The translations under genes and the position numbers were made by a program. The notes below the pieces were generated by a model. The model was not told the origin of the DNA. It worked only from the letters and a program-made list of their open reading frames with translations, and did not search any database. A stretch of 64,000 bases of DNA from Kappaphycus alvarezii. Lineage: Eukaryota; Rhodophyta; Florideophyceae; Gigartinales; Solieriaceae. The stretch lies in contig NADL03000863.1 in assembly GCA_002205965.3 (NCBI GenBank), positions 124,001-188,000 on the forward strand. Reading direction: 5' to 3'. Shown piece after piece: positions 47,175 to 58,847 of the stretch (positions are counted from its first letter, which is position 1; every line of letters begins with the position of its first letter).

Positions 47175-48285
47175 GGGGCCCGGCTTCAGGCCTCGTTCTC
47201 CTTCTTAATGCGGGTTCGAGGTCTCCTGCAAACTTCAGACATTACCGAGGCTGCTCACACAGTATCTGTAATTGATTTTTTTGGACTTATCTCCGACCTG
47301 CTGACTCTTTCCCAGGACCGCCATCTGAAAGAGATCCCTCGGTCCGCCATCTCGCTCTTATCCTCTCGCCACCAAAAGCTGTCTTCTTTGCATACTGCTA
47401 CCGCTCTTTTTGAGCGTTGTTCATATCTGGTCTCCGGCGAAAGGCTCCAGTCTGCGATCACAACTGAACTCATGCTATCAAAGTCCGATAGGCTGTTTTT
47501 GTCCGCGGCAGCACACGACCGAGCACGGCTACTCTCCGTGCGCACATCCTCCGCCTCATGTGTTTTCTCTTTGATTCCTTACTCCCACCGCGGTACGTGC
47601 TATGTGGAAAGTGGCTCTGGCTCTCCGTCTCTGCATCGCGCTATTCCCTGGATCTATCCGCTGTCCGGTCTGCTCCGGGCGCTCGGCTCACAACGCACTC
47701 GTCTTAGATCCAAGCGGTCAACACGCGTTGATCTTCAAGTAGGAAAACGTAGTGACTTGTCATCATCACGTCCTTCGCAACGTTCTTGCCCGCTCCTGCA
47801 AGTTGGGATCGTCGCCCTCGTCGAGCATCCGCTCCTCTACCAGGTTCACAACTCGTCTTGGCATTCGGAGTCCCACGCGCTGCGACTGGACATTTACATA
47901 CCCGGTGCATACAGGCTTCACAGTACCGATATCGCCATCGACATTACTGTTCCCCACCCCTCCGCACGCCGCCATATATCGCAAAGCACGGTTACTGCGG
48001 GCGCTGCCGCGACACTCGCAGAGCGCGAGAAACATCTTCATTACCGCACTTACTGCAACCAAAACGACATCCTCCTCTCCGCCGTCGGGATTGATATCTA
48101 TGGCGCCATGGGCGACTACGGCAAGGGTTTTTTTCCGTCGCCTTTCTTCCTTAGCTGCTTCCCGTCGTGTTTCCTCCCCTCATCAAGAGCTCCTCGACTT
48201 CGGAACCCATTTTGCATTTAGTCTCCAAGTGATGCAGGCGCGAACAGGTTTGCACCCGTCGCCCGCATCCGTAGTTAATTTATGA
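47175..48285 (+). mobile_element. LINE 3' portion (RT thumb, zinc finger, nuclease-like C-terminus)
   Basis: One frame is open for 365 codons (47124-48221), but the best protein pattern switches frames. 47200-47560 is RT-thumb-like (LLTLSQDRHLKEIPRSAISL). Near 47650 another frame reads RCPVCSGRSAHNALV with a later CHHHVLRNVLA, the CxxC...H...H finger before the nuclease-like end of some LINEs. The 365-codon frame then reads LRLDIYIPGAYRLHSTDIAI, DITVPHPSA, AAATLAEREKHLHY and SAVGIDIYGAMG. The D...D...E-x-K/H-Y pattern resembles a restriction-like endonuclease fold. Frame changes near 47730 and 47870; no poly-A tail is visible. Confidence 0.6.
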
Positions 48286-48319
48286 ATACACTTCGCACGT
48301 TTCTGTGCAACATTGGAAA

Positions 48320-48385
48320 ACGCAGGGATAGATCGGATATATCTTTCAAGAGTAAAAACCCCAAAGATATCCTATATTGTACAGC
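48320..48385 (-). repeat. Family Y repeat fragment, 48.3 kb
   Basis: GGATAGATCGGATATATC and AAGAGTAAAAACC match the 51.1 and 51.3 kb copies. The minus strand reads VFTLERYIRSIPAFS. Confidence 0.5.
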
Positions 48386-48754
48386 CATAAAGACTTAACA
48401 CCAGGAAGTACAGGGGAACCCACAGAAGGAGTGATCACTTTCGTTTAGTTTTGGATTTGTCGCGCTTCAGAGAAATAATTTAAGATACTTTAATTGCTCC
48501 AGTTCTCTCATATGAATGAATCATCCTTTACATGCGTAAAACCTAATGCATTTCAGCATCTTCACAGCTGTCTTTAGCATCAAACTAAAATCCGAACTGT
48601 GTGCTTCATTTTAGGCATCCAACTTATCGTTCTTCGAGACTACAGGTCTCATCGAAGAGCTGGAATATATGCATTCTTAAACAAACTGGGAACCATCAAA
48701 GATAGGACGATCTGCACCGGAACGCATAACCAAGATGGAAATATCCTCTCCTTC
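48386..48754. other. No recognised gene, 48.4-48.75 kb
   Basis: A frame opens near 48599 and runs into the solo LTR. No other signal. Confidence 0.3.
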
Positions 48755-48759
48755 ATATT

Positions 48760-49480
48760 TGATGTGCGCGAATTCGCACACGAAGAAAATCTAGATGAGG
48801 ACCATGATTGTATACAGTATCGGAATTGGGAAGATATTTTTACAGTTTTTGAATTTGCAAGATATTTTTAATTTGGGTGAGTGTGGCAAATTCATCGGTT
48901 GATTTTTTCATTTTATGACACGCTGTCATAGTAGATATCAGTACAGTTCCAGGTTGTGGGTGATACTACAAGTAGCTCTGAAAGGTCTATATAATGGCCA
49001 CATCAATTCCCACCCCTGGCCGATGGGTGGCTGGCATGGGTATGGCACCTAGATATTTACCTTGAGGAAATATCTTCTAATAGTCTCTCTGGTTCACACG
49101 AATACCGCGAATACATTTTATGGTTATTAGTATGTTTGTTTGAGACTTTTGGAGTAGCCAAAAGTCTATATAAGCCGAGAAAACTGCTTTCTTTAGTGTA
49201 GGTGAACGAAGTTGGCAGACAACTTCAAGCCAAGTCCCGAGTAGTAGAAAGTTGAGAGTCAACTTCAGACCCAAGAAAACTTTTTCTTACGCTGGTCGCA
49301 GAGCGTCGGTGGTAGATCCTGCCCCTTTTATACTTGCTTGTAGCTTTCTCAACTCTCTTCTATATACACTCCCTTTTGTTCGTTCAACAATACCACGGTA
49401 GCACTTTTGTCGCTCGCAACACCTCCTTCTCAGGGTAATTGGTTCTGAGGATCTCTTCCCCTTCCGATTTACCCCTATCA
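48760..49480 (+). mobile_element. Solo LTR, U3 type I
   Basis: Same 5' start (TGATGTGCGC) and end (CCCCTATCA) as element 1 LTRs, flanked by the perfect 5-bp duplication ATATT (48755-48759 and 49481-49485). It is the product of LTR-LTR recombination of a full element. It is more diverged than the LTRs of element 1, so older. An ORF that begins in the flank (48599) reads on into its U3 to 48871 (LDEDHDCIQYRNWEDIFTVF). Confidence 0.92.
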
Positions 49481-49485
49481 ATATT

Positions 49486-50440
49486 CATCAACTACATGAA
49501 CGTTAGATTCCCGATCAGGAGCCCAGCTCGTCACCACGTGGGACTTCTACATCTTCTTCATTCTCTAGTGACCTGTCGATTTCAAATACCCCGTACTTCT
49601 ATTGGAGGGACGCTCTCCTGAAGCAATACGACCAACCCTATATCCACTCTTATTGCATTAAATTCACGTGACGATCCAACAATGGCACTGACCTGGAATT
49701 GGTGCCCTAAACATCTGCAGTCATAGCAGAGATCCACAGAAAGTCGGTCGAGTGTCAAGAGTTCGTTACACGGTCCATATCTTCTGTTGCTTTCTGTTGA
49801 TAGATAGGCTGCATTTGGTTACAGATCGGTTCATAATTGATCAAACCCGGCCAAAGTCCTTCATTGTAGATCTACAACTGCAGTGAGTAGCATGTGAATC
49901 GGATCACGCATATTCATAACAGAAGGATTTGAAAGTTCGACAGAAACAGGGGACGTTGCAGAGCTTCACATACAAGTTGAGGCCAGAGAGACAGCGTGGG
50001 GGCTGGTACGCCGAGACAGAACAGCGAGCTCTGTTGATGACCCAGAGAGGGCTCCCAGAAGGGAGGGATTGTGCTGCCTGCAGAGAATGAAGGCCATTTG
50101 GATAGTGACTTAGCGGCATCCTAGGGAAATCGGCAATTCGATATACTTGGCCGGAGTTTAGGTGTGCGTAAACTAGTTGAAAGTGGGCGGAGCGATGAAA
50201 CAGGTGCAAGCTTCAGCTTTAGAAAGATTTTAAAATGAGTGTAGTTGAAATTCTAGGAAGAGTTGAGAATGTGTTTATGTTTATATGGAAAATTATGAGC
50301 TATCACGTACCGAGGCACGATTTAACGTGGCACTCTACAGCCCCAGAGTCAACTGTAAATCGAAAGTAATTTGAGCTTTGCACGCAACGTCGCTACGAGG
50401 ACAAGGGAGACATACGCAAAGGTCAAAGAAATCTTAACAC
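49486..50440. other. No recognised gene, 49.5-50.4 kb
   Basis: Short ORFs only, none with a motif I know. Confidence 0.3.
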
Positions 50441-50640
50441 AGCGTCATGCCGCAGCAGCAGTAATGTCCAATGCAGCGTGCCTGTTGGCCGGCCTCCGTC
50501 AGTTTTCTAGCTTTTTGACGTCTTCCTGCCATTTCTTTACATTGTAAGCCTTTACCATCACGACATCCCTCAGGGAACAGCTGACCATATTTTTCATGCA
50601 TTAAAAACACCCCAAATTTCCCCTTTGAGCTTTGTGCTTG
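50440..50640 (-). repeat. Family X fragment plus 105-bp repeat
   Basis: 50440-50520 on the minus strand reads KTDGGRPTG in one frame, like KVDGRPAS at 38.25 kb, and its DNA GCAGCGTGCCTGTTGGCCGG resembles the 51.0 kb copy. 50528-50635 is the near-identical partner of 42500-42605. Confidence 0.5.
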
Positions 50641-50929
50641 TTTATTAATAGAACAAACCGAATTGAAACTCTCGTCGGGGAATTTAAAGCCGACGGTATC
50701 TTTTTAACGGTCAACGGCCTCTTTTATCTTTTCCGTTCCGTTGCACTCTTAACAACGACCCAAATGTCGGAGGGAGGTCTTTTAATGTGTTCAAAAACTT
50801 AAACCGTATGGTAATGCAGGTAGTGGCTCACCCAAAATTCGAAGTCAACTCAGCCACCGCGAAGCCTCGTCAGGATTGCGCCACTTTTGGCGAATGACCC
50901 GTGCAACGTGTCGTCGGGTGTGAGCGCAG

Positions 50930-51151
50930 TCACGTCGGGGGGGTTTGATGCAAAGGCACGCTGCAGCAGCCGTCATGTCCAATGCGGCCTGCTTGATGGC
51001 TGGCCTGAAGGTAGCATTTTAGGGAACGTAGTTTCTTCCCCATTACGGTGTCGGTATACCCTTTTTGAGTCGATTGTGGTTGTCTGGAAAACAATGGGAT
51101 AGATCGGATATAACTTCCAAGAGTAAAACACCAACGTTCCCCCGCAGTCAC
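50930..51151 (-). pseudogene. Family X/Y ORF, 51.0 kb copy
   Basis: 73 codons: WCFTLGSYIRSIPLFSRQ, then DTVMGKKLRSLKCYLQA. An overlapping frame gives RPAIKQAALDMTAAAACLCI, the X motif, so the Y motif (IRSI...TVMGKxLRSL) lies directly before X in a single locus. Similar to the copies at 51.2-51.54 and 19.7 kb. Unknown family. Confidence 0.45.
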
Positions 51152-51199
51152 TTCTGACCGTCTAGCCCGTTTCGTCTGCAGATCGACATACCCCGACTG

Positions 51200-51541
51200 C
51201 TACGATATTGCTACACCGCTTTCGTCAATACGGTTGTTGATGGCTGCCTGAAGGTAGCTATTTAGGGAGCGCAATCCCTTCCCCATTACTGTTTTGGCAT
51301 ACTTTTTTGAGTCGATCGCGGTTTCTGGAAAACCATGGGATAGGTCAGATATATTATCCAAGAATAAACTACCCAAAACTTCCCCCGTTGTTGACAGTAC
51401 CGACACCCCTCGCCCCTGAATGGTGTAGAAAGATGGCGTTGTTTTTAAGATAGATCGAATATATCCTCCAGCAGTAAAAAAAACCAAAACTTTTCTCTGT
51501 TCGAACGGCGCTGTAAACCGATACCCTATGCTTTTCCGCAA
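51200..51541 (-). pseudogene. Family Y ORF, 51.4 kb copy
   Basis: 113 codons, the longest open copy. It reads VLVFFTAGGYIRSILKTT, a Gly/Ser stretch, FPETAIDSKKYAKTVMGKGL and RSLNSYLQAAINN. About 51440-51500 holds a second partial repeat of the IRSI block, so the ORF includes an internal duplication. No known domain. Confidence 0.45.
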
Positions 51542-51633
51542 AGTTGCCGATCCTGTGTGCTAATCGTCGTCGTAGAATCATTCTGTAGCTTCCGTGCTTA
51601 CTGGCGACGGGGCCTGTTTTTTAAACAGCAGAT

Positions 51634-52262
51634 TGATATAATGAAAATTGTAGATATTCCTTGGCATGCTGCGCTGGCTGAGTTGGCTGCGCTGGCCGAG
51701 TTGGCATGCTGTGCTGGCTGAGTTGGCATGCTGTGCTGGCTGAGTTGGCATGCTGCGCTGACTGAGCTGTCACTGTACTTACAATTATATTTTTAATTAT
51801 TTTTAGAGGGATGCTTTGCACTGTACTGTGGCGGTGCAGATTTGGCACATAGGTACTGTATAGGTGCTACAGAATGTGAGGGTTGAAAACTCTATATAAG
51901 GGGCTGTTTGCATGAAATGGTAGGACTACTTGGGAGCGAGCATACCCGAGCGGGGTGCTCAACAAGTTAAGTCAAACACAAAGCATAAAGCAAGTTGGGA
52001 GACAACTTGAATCCAAGTCCCGAGTAGTAGAAAGTTGAGAGTCAACTTCAGACCCAAGAAAACTTTTTCTTACGCTGGTCGCAGAGCGTCAGTGGTAGAC
52101 CCTGCCCTTTTATACTTGCTTGTAGCTTCCTCAACTCTCTTCTATATATAATCCCTTTTGTTCGTTCAACAATACCACGGTAGCACTTTTGTCGCTCGCA
52201 ACACCTCCTTCTCAGGGTAATTGGTTCTGAGGATCTCTTCCCCCGCCGATTTACCCCTATCA
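51634..52262 (+). repeat. 5' LTR of gypsy element 2 (U3 type II)
   Basis: Starts TGATATAATG and ends TATCA, a perfect 5-bp terminal inverted repeat. The U3 holds a 22-bp tandem repeat and a CTATATAAGG box. From about GCAAGTTGGGAGACAACTT on it is the common R-U5. Confidence 0.93.
51663..51768 (+). repeat. Tandem 22-bp repeat in U3 type II
   Basis: Four units like GGCATGCTGTGCTGGCTGAG plus two bases, and one 18-base unit, total 106 bp. Same array in the 3' LTR at 56837-56942. U3 tandem repeats often hold transcription-factor sites; none was assigned. Confidence 0.85.
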
Positions 52263-52349
52263 TTTGGTACTCTTGTGGAGGGGGTTGCACCCGAGGTATT
52301 CGAGTTGAGCAGTAGTACGAACACTTCGGGGGATTTCTTTTCTGTAAAC

Positions 52350-54130
52350 ATGGATCTCAACGCTGCTCGTATAACGTTCACAGGGGGAAGACTGAAGACG
52401 TTGAGGGTTTCTTTACACATATGTTAACCTTGTGATGCGTGAGAAGGGCGATGAAGAAAAGGCCGCAAGTATCTTCGCCTATCTTCATGGTGACGCAAAG
52501 CACAAATATGTAAGTCCAAGTTTATCGACGGGTGGTCTCTTAACGGGAATGGGCGTAACTTCGGTGAGGTATGTGAGTGGCTTGTGAAAGAGTATTCTAA
52601 GGAGGTAGAACCAGATGAGATATTCGTACCGCCATAGAGGCCCGGCTCAACTTCGACGATTTGTTAAGCTCATTGGTGTACTTGTGTGATCTTTATGAAA
52701 AGGCTGGGTTCAACGCCCAAGCAAGTACGGAATGCTGCGTAAGGCGGCTATGGGGGATAAGCGGCTCTCCGATTTCCTCCTCATCAAGGGCCCTCACACT
52801 TTTGATGAACTGAAGGGTACCATAGTAGAATTTGTCAAAAATTCGGAGACGTTTCAGTCACTGAGTGAGGTACCGAGGGAAACCCGCACATCGATGTCTA
52901 TCGTACATCCTGAAAAGAATTATCAAAGGCCGGCTACTAGTGCAGCGGCATTAGAATCTGTCAGGAGCGATGTCAAAAACTTGGAAGAAAGGTTGGAAAC
53001 CCGATTCGATAATCGACTTGACATGATAACCTCGCAGTTGGAAAGCCTTACTCTTACCATTAAGAAGAACCAGTCTGGGGCCCCTAAGCCGCAGAAGTCT
53101 GTTCTTACTGTCACAAGCCTGGACACTTTGCAAACAGTGTCCTGATAATCCACATAGAAACACTCGTTGTGCAAAGTGCGGTCGATATGGGCATCATGAA
53201 AGTAACTGCTGGTCTAAAGACAACAGAAGAGCAAATTTATCGGAAGCAAGGAGTGAGTCAGGACCAGAGGTGAAAATCTTACAAAATAGAAGGGATCAAA
53301 GGTTGAAGGATGCGGTAACGTATCCATCGCTGAAGAGATTAGTCAAGTCAATGTGACAAAAAGGGATGGGGAAGGGAACATTTTATCGAAGAAACCTAGG
53401 CTAGAGTATGGAATGCTGGAGCATATCCCAGCACCTGTACCTCCTCGAACCAAGAGGTCTGATCAAGTTGTTCCAGGAGTGGGAGTCACTCCGGCCAAGA
53501 AGACGAAAAAGAGTAAGAAAGTTAAGAGTATCTCTAAGGACGTACTAGAGTATGTGAAGAGGTACAATTTGGTGGCTGAGCTTGCATCGGCCCCAACTGG
53601 GATAACGTTTGGTCAACTTTTGAGGGGCGACGCAGAGGATGCGAGAAAAGAACTCAAAAAAATTATCAGGTCTAATAAGTCCGCTAAGGGTAAGAAACTG
53701 TTTCTTCAATCGGCCTCGACAGCACCAAGACGTCTTAAGCTGGTACCAGTCAAAGTATTGGGTATGAAAACCCAAGCTCTTTTCGATTCGGGTGCTGTTC
53801 CAAACCTCATTTCAGAAACTTTGGTGACAGATCTAGGTCTCGACATTACTCAACGACTCGAAAAATAACTGTAGCGGATGGAACCGTCTCAAAATGTGGC
53901 ACTGTTGACAAGGTTTCCGTGTTCTTTGGGACTCTAAAGTTGATGTAGACTTTCTTGTCATGCCGGATCTCCCTTTCGATGCAATCATTGGCTGCCCCAC
54001 AATGGAAAGACTAGGAACATGCATTGACTTGGGCAACCAAGTGGTTTCAGTTAATATTGACGGCAGAACCGTGAAGATGCCCCTTGATTTCGACAAAAGC
54101 ACGCATCCTGAAGATTTAAAAGAAACGGAC
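52350..54130 (+). pseudogene. Gypsy element 2 gag and protease region (fossil)
   Basis: Nearly the same sequence as element 1: FLLIKGPHTFDELKGTIVEF, the coiled-coil NLEERLETRFDNRLD, the zinc-knuckle region near 53100-53220 and the protease ALFDSGAVPNLIS. Broken. Confidence 0.85.
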
Positions 54131-54589
54131 AGTGAAGATTTCACTTCTAGCTATGACAGCGAAGATTCGGAACCAACTAACACTTTCGGAAGTGGAAAAG
54201 GGTACCCTCGGGGGTAATGAACATGGCATGGGACGATTATGATTCCGGGTTTGAAACAGATGACGACTGGAATTCTAGGATAAGTTTGAAACCCGAATGT
54301 GTTTCTTTTTGCGATGATATCGAATCAAAGGACAGAATTCGGAGCATGAAAGAAGATTACCTTTGCAAAGAAAATAAGAATACGTCGAATTCCATATATG
54401 AAGATGTGAGCACGACGGAAGAGGTCCTTCAAAATATTGAGGTTGAGGATCAAGAAGAAAAAGGGCGCCAAATGGCAGAAATCCAAGGAAAAGTGCAGCA
54501 CCTTCCCGCCCCCGCCTCACTGAAAATATCCGACATGTTAACATCTTCCGAAGTAATTGCATGGAGCGTTTCAGATTTAAGACAAGCAA

Positions 54590-55860
54590 GTGTACCGGTT
54601 ACTCACTCGTTCGAACTTACCGACACTCAACCGATTTACCACAAGCCTAGACGTCAACCGCCAAAATATGACCAATTTATCTCAGAAAATGTTACAAGTA
54701 TGCTGAAAAATGATATTATTCGACCAGTTTCATCCCCATGGTCGTTTCCAGTTGTGGTCGCACCAAAAAGGATGGAAAGCTGCGTTTTTGCGTCGATTAC
54801 CGACAACTGAACCAGAGAATGATACCCGATCGATTTCCGATTCCGAACATGGAGGAGATCCTCGAGGACCTGAAGGACGGGAGATATTTCACCTCAATTG
54901 ACCTTTACACTGGCTATTGGCAGATTCCATTGGATGAAAAATGTAAGGAAAAAACAACCTTTACCAGCAAAGCCGGTACGTTCAGGTTCGAAGTGATGCC
55001 TTTTGGTCTCATGAATGCACCAGCTACATTCCAAAGAATGATGAACGAGGTTTTGAAAGGACTTCCATTCGCAAGAGTCTATATCGATGATGTCGTCATA
55101 TTCTCAGAAACATTGGATCAGCACATCTCGCACGTCAAGATAGTTGTGGAGAGGATATCGGAGTATAGCTTGAAAATTAAGTTGAGCAAATGCTTCTTTG
55201 CGAAAACTTCTATCCAATTACTCGTCATATCGTCGACCAAGAGGGAATTAGAGTGGATCCAGAGAAAACGAAAAAAATAAAGTTGGCACCAAGGCCCGCT
55301 TCAAAGACGGAGGTCCGAAGCTTCTTAGGACTGGCCTCATATTACAAAGATTTATCAAAGATTCGCCAAGACTGCAGCACCGTTACATGCCAGCACTACG
55401 AAGAACGGAAAATTTCACTGGAACAAGGAAATGGAAACTGCATTTAAGGAGCTTAAAGATAAGCTATGTGTCCCCCAGTTCTCATGTACCCAGATTTCAA
55501 GAGACCATTCGTTGTGGAGACAGATGCCTCAGAACGGTCTTTGGGTGCCGTTTTGTCCCAAAAAGATGAAAACGGAAGACTACACCCTGTTCAATTCGCA
55601 AGCCGAACTCTGAATGATGCGAAAAGAGATACTCAGTCTGCGAGAAAGAAGCGCTAGCTGTCGTCTTCGCGCTGAAAAAGTTTCGCGTATACCTTTTATC
55701 ACTCGAGAAATTTGTCTTGATAACTGATCACCAGGCACTTAAAACAGCATTCCAAAAGAAGGATGTACATCACCGCTTGGCCCGATGGCTCGACATTTTC
55801 GCAGAATATCGGTTTGAAATTGTGTATAGACCCGACGCAATAATCAACCTGCCGATTACC
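54590..55860 (+). pseudogene. Gypsy element 2 RT and RNase H region (fossil)
   Basis: 54738-55280 reads KLRFCVDYRQLNQRMIPD, SIDLYTGYWQI and YIDDVVIFSETLDQ. 55466-55657 reads VVETDASERSLGAVLSQ. Near-identical to element 1. Broken. Confidence 0.88.
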
Positions 55861-56167
55861 TATCCCGCTTGAGGGACGCACTGATTCCAAATGAAAAAGC
55901 TTCGGAGGACATCGTCGGAGTCACCGAGTTGCAGTTGCCGAACGATAACGAGTACGAAGCTAATATTCACGGACTGATCAAATTCCGCGATGGACTAGAA
56001 ATGAGAAAGGGTGATCTTGAACACAGAAATTGGGTACGCAGGAATCAAAAGGCTTTTACATTGTGGAATGGGAAAATCTTCCGGCACACTAAAGCCAGTC
56101 CCCGACTAGTGGCCCCTTTGAAAGAAAGAATGAAGATCTTGAGGACTTTCCATGATGAGTTAGGGCA

Positions 56168-56608
56168 TTGGGATCTCGAAACAACCAAAAAATTCGAACT
56201 GAGAGATTCTGGTGGACCGATATCCATAAGGACGTCTATAATTTCGTGAAAAGCTGCGACAACTGCCAAAAATTCACTCCAATACGGAAGTATAAGACAA
56301 CTCTAAGTTTTCCAGTTTCCGGTCTCTTTGAAACCTTCTCAATTGACTTTGCCGGGCCCATTCAAGGAAACATTTCTGGAAACAAATATCTCCTTATAGG
56401 GGTGGAATATCTTACTGGATGGTCAATAGCAGTTGCAGTCGAGGAGACCAATGCTGAAGTGGTCCTGAGATTCATCGAAAAAGATATAATTGAACCGTTT
56501 GGTCTTCCAAAAAGGATAATATCGGATAACGCCCTTTGTTTTACTGCAACTTCACTGCTTCGAGTTTTGAAGGAGAAAGAGATTCAGCTGAAGACAGTTC
56601 TCGAATAA
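56168..56608 (+). pseudogene. Gypsy element 2 integrase region (fossil)
   Basis: CDNCQKFTPIRKYKTTLSF, FETFSIDFAGPIQGNISG and PFGLPKRIISDNALCF are the zinc-binding end and the first half of the core. The rest of the core and the duplicated post-integrase module of element 1 are absent; only a tail like block 2 (PYSFERPHVLTIRQ) precedes the 3' LTR. Confidence 0.85.
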
Positions 56609-56807
56609 GCTCTTATGTCAAGCGGGAATGCCAAAAAGATGATTGGAACTATGAAACGCGCACCTACTTGTTGGAGTATTTTATAGGTAATCAAATGCCT
56701 CCCTATTCGTTTGAAAGGCCTCATGTTTTAACGATAAGGCAACTTACATTAAAGAAACAGAAGAAGAATGATGACGAGTCGGGACGTTCGTCTTGAGCAA
56801 GGGGGCC

Positions 56808-57434
56808 TGATATAATGAAAATTGTAGATATTCCTTGGCATGCTGCGCTGGCTGAGTTGGCTGCGCTGGCCGAGTTGGCATGCTGTGCTGGCTGAGTTGG
56901 CATGCTGTGCTGGCTGAGTTGGCATGCTGCGCTGACTGAGCTGTCACTGTACTTACAATTATATTTTTAATTATTTTTAGAGGGATGCTTTGCACTGTAC
57001 TGTGGCGGTGCAGATTTGGCACATAGGTACTGTATAGGTGCTACAGAATGTGAGGGTTGAAAACTCTATATAAGGGCTGTTTGCATGAAATGGTAGGACT
57101 ACTTGGGAGCGAGCATACCCGAGCGGGGTGCTCAACAAATGAAGTTGCATACAAAGCATAAAGCAAGTTGGAGACAACTTGAATCCAAGTCCCGAGTAGT
57201 AGAAAGTTGAGAGTCAACTTCAGACCCAAGAAAACTTTTTCTTACGCTGGTCGCAGAGCGTCAGTGGTAGACCCTGCCCCTTTTATACTTGCTTGTAGCT
57301 TCCTCAACTCTCTTCTATATATAATCCCTTTTGTTCGTTCAACAATACCACGGTAGCACTTTTGTCGCTCGCAACACCTCCTTCTCAGGGTAATTGGTTC
57401 TGAGGATCTCTTCCCCGCCGATTTACCCCTATCA
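56808..57434 (+). repeat. 3' LTR of gypsy element 2
   Basis: Starts TGATATAATG directly after the purine-rich AAGGGGGCC and ends TATCA before CAGAT. Confidence 0.93.
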
Positions 57435-57439
57435 CAGAT

Positions 57440-58455
57440 GTCATTCTCCCTCGTACTCCGTTAGGTAACCAGAACCAGAAGGCTAATTTCTAGGGCTGCA
57501 GGTTCCGACACATTAGTACACATGAGGTTCTCGATGATATCATGGGCTTCAAACAGAGATTCTCTCCCGGAGGCCCCGGTCCAAAGTCATGCCTGATAGT
57601 TGCTACGAGTTCCATCCTCATAAGGGAATTCCGGTTTCCTGGCAGCTTGTCCGCGACTTGTTAATTTTTAGGCACCAGGGAAAACACCCGCCTGTTCTCG
57701 CCCCTTAGATCGTTGGTACATTTCTAACCATGTTGGCAAGGAAGGAAATGTCACCTCGACCGATAGCTTTAGGTACTTGCCGCGTAGATTGATCGATAGC
57801 TGCTTATTGAGGTAAGTGCCCCAGAAGGCGCGAGATTACGTCCCAGTTCTTCATGCAGGTGTTACCACCTGTTCAGGTTCCGCAACTGTACATGGGATAA
57901 AAGGAATCGCCCAGGGGTATGGCAGGAGTCCAGAGAATGAGTTGTTGAAGGACAAGAACGCTTTTTGTATGGGGAAGGTTTGAGGGTTTCACTCTTGGAA
58001 GAGAAGTAAAGGCAGATAGATTTGGACGTAGGGAAGTGGATGATACTGAATAGGTGTTCGATGCATCTTCTTCATATCTAGCTGCTTGGTCGCAAAGATC
58101 ATTTCTTATAGTACTTGTGTTTGCTATAGATTCTCTGATTTTCGTTTGGGACTACAAGGAATGGCCATGTGCATAGTCATCGTAACTCATCCGGGTAATC
58201 AGGTTACTGACGAGTTCTTGATCAACTGGATCACTTGGAGTACACTGCCATACAATAAGGCGCTTGATCCTGCATTGCTTCCAGTGAGTGGCTCATCACA
58301 GTTGATCAAAATACATTCAGTAAACTCATCTCATGAAAATTGCCATCGACATCTTGAGCCCAATCATAGTCATGAGTAGGAAAGCAGTTACAGTAACTCA
58401 TTTGAGCAATACGGCTAGATCATTGTGTTTTTCCAATAGATAGGTATTCATAGCC
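57440..58455. other. No recognised gene, 57.4-58.5 kb
   Basis: An ORF of 97 codons (58086-58379) has no motif. Nothing else supported. Confidence 0.3.
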
Positions 58456-58701
58456 AGGGCACATTCTAAGGTTTGGGTGTTTTACTTTTGGAAGATATAT
58501 CCGATCTATGCCAGAGCGTTTCAGAAAACCACAATCGACCTGAACAATTTATGCACTTCTTTTAATATGTTTCAAGGCACACACATCCAGCCCATCCCTC
58601 CGCTCCTACCTTCCGCCCTTCAGGTCTGGTTAAGAGTCAGGAATGAAATTGATAAAATAATTTATTCCGTGGCTCTTTTTGTAGAGCCGAGAGTTCCATG
58701 A
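58456..58701 (+). pseudogene. Family Y ORF, 58.5 kb copy
   Basis: 74 codons, FYFWKIYPIYARAFQKTTID at its start. Its DNA is the reverse complement of the GATCGGATATA...AGTAAAA block of the 51 kb copies. The rest is unrecognised. Confidence 0.4.
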
Positions 58702-58847
58702 CTACGTGTTGGTCCAAATTGACCCTTGCAACGCTTTAAATTGAATTTTACGCCAGCGTATTCTGTAAATTATACAAACGCGTGCCCCAGGCTTCGTACG
58801 GTGCCTACACTAGTCTTACGATGCTCCTTCAGAGTTTCCTTTTTTAC

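Larger units (their letters stand above)
51634..57434 (+). mobile_element. Ty3/gypsy LTR retrotransposon, element 2
   Basis: 5801 bp, LTRs of 629 and 627 bp (by eye about 98% identical) and a perfect 5-bp duplication CAGAT (51629-51633 and 57435-57439). gag-pol and the primer-binding site are almost identical to element 1, but the U3 is different and the post-integrase module is mostly missing. The body carries many breaks, more than ten, which is surprising given the young LTRs and could partly reflect poor consensus sequence. Confidence 0.93.

Noticed and set aside
51663-51768. CRISPR-like array
   Set aside because: The 22-bp units are directly adjacent with no spacers; it is a tandem repeat in U3.
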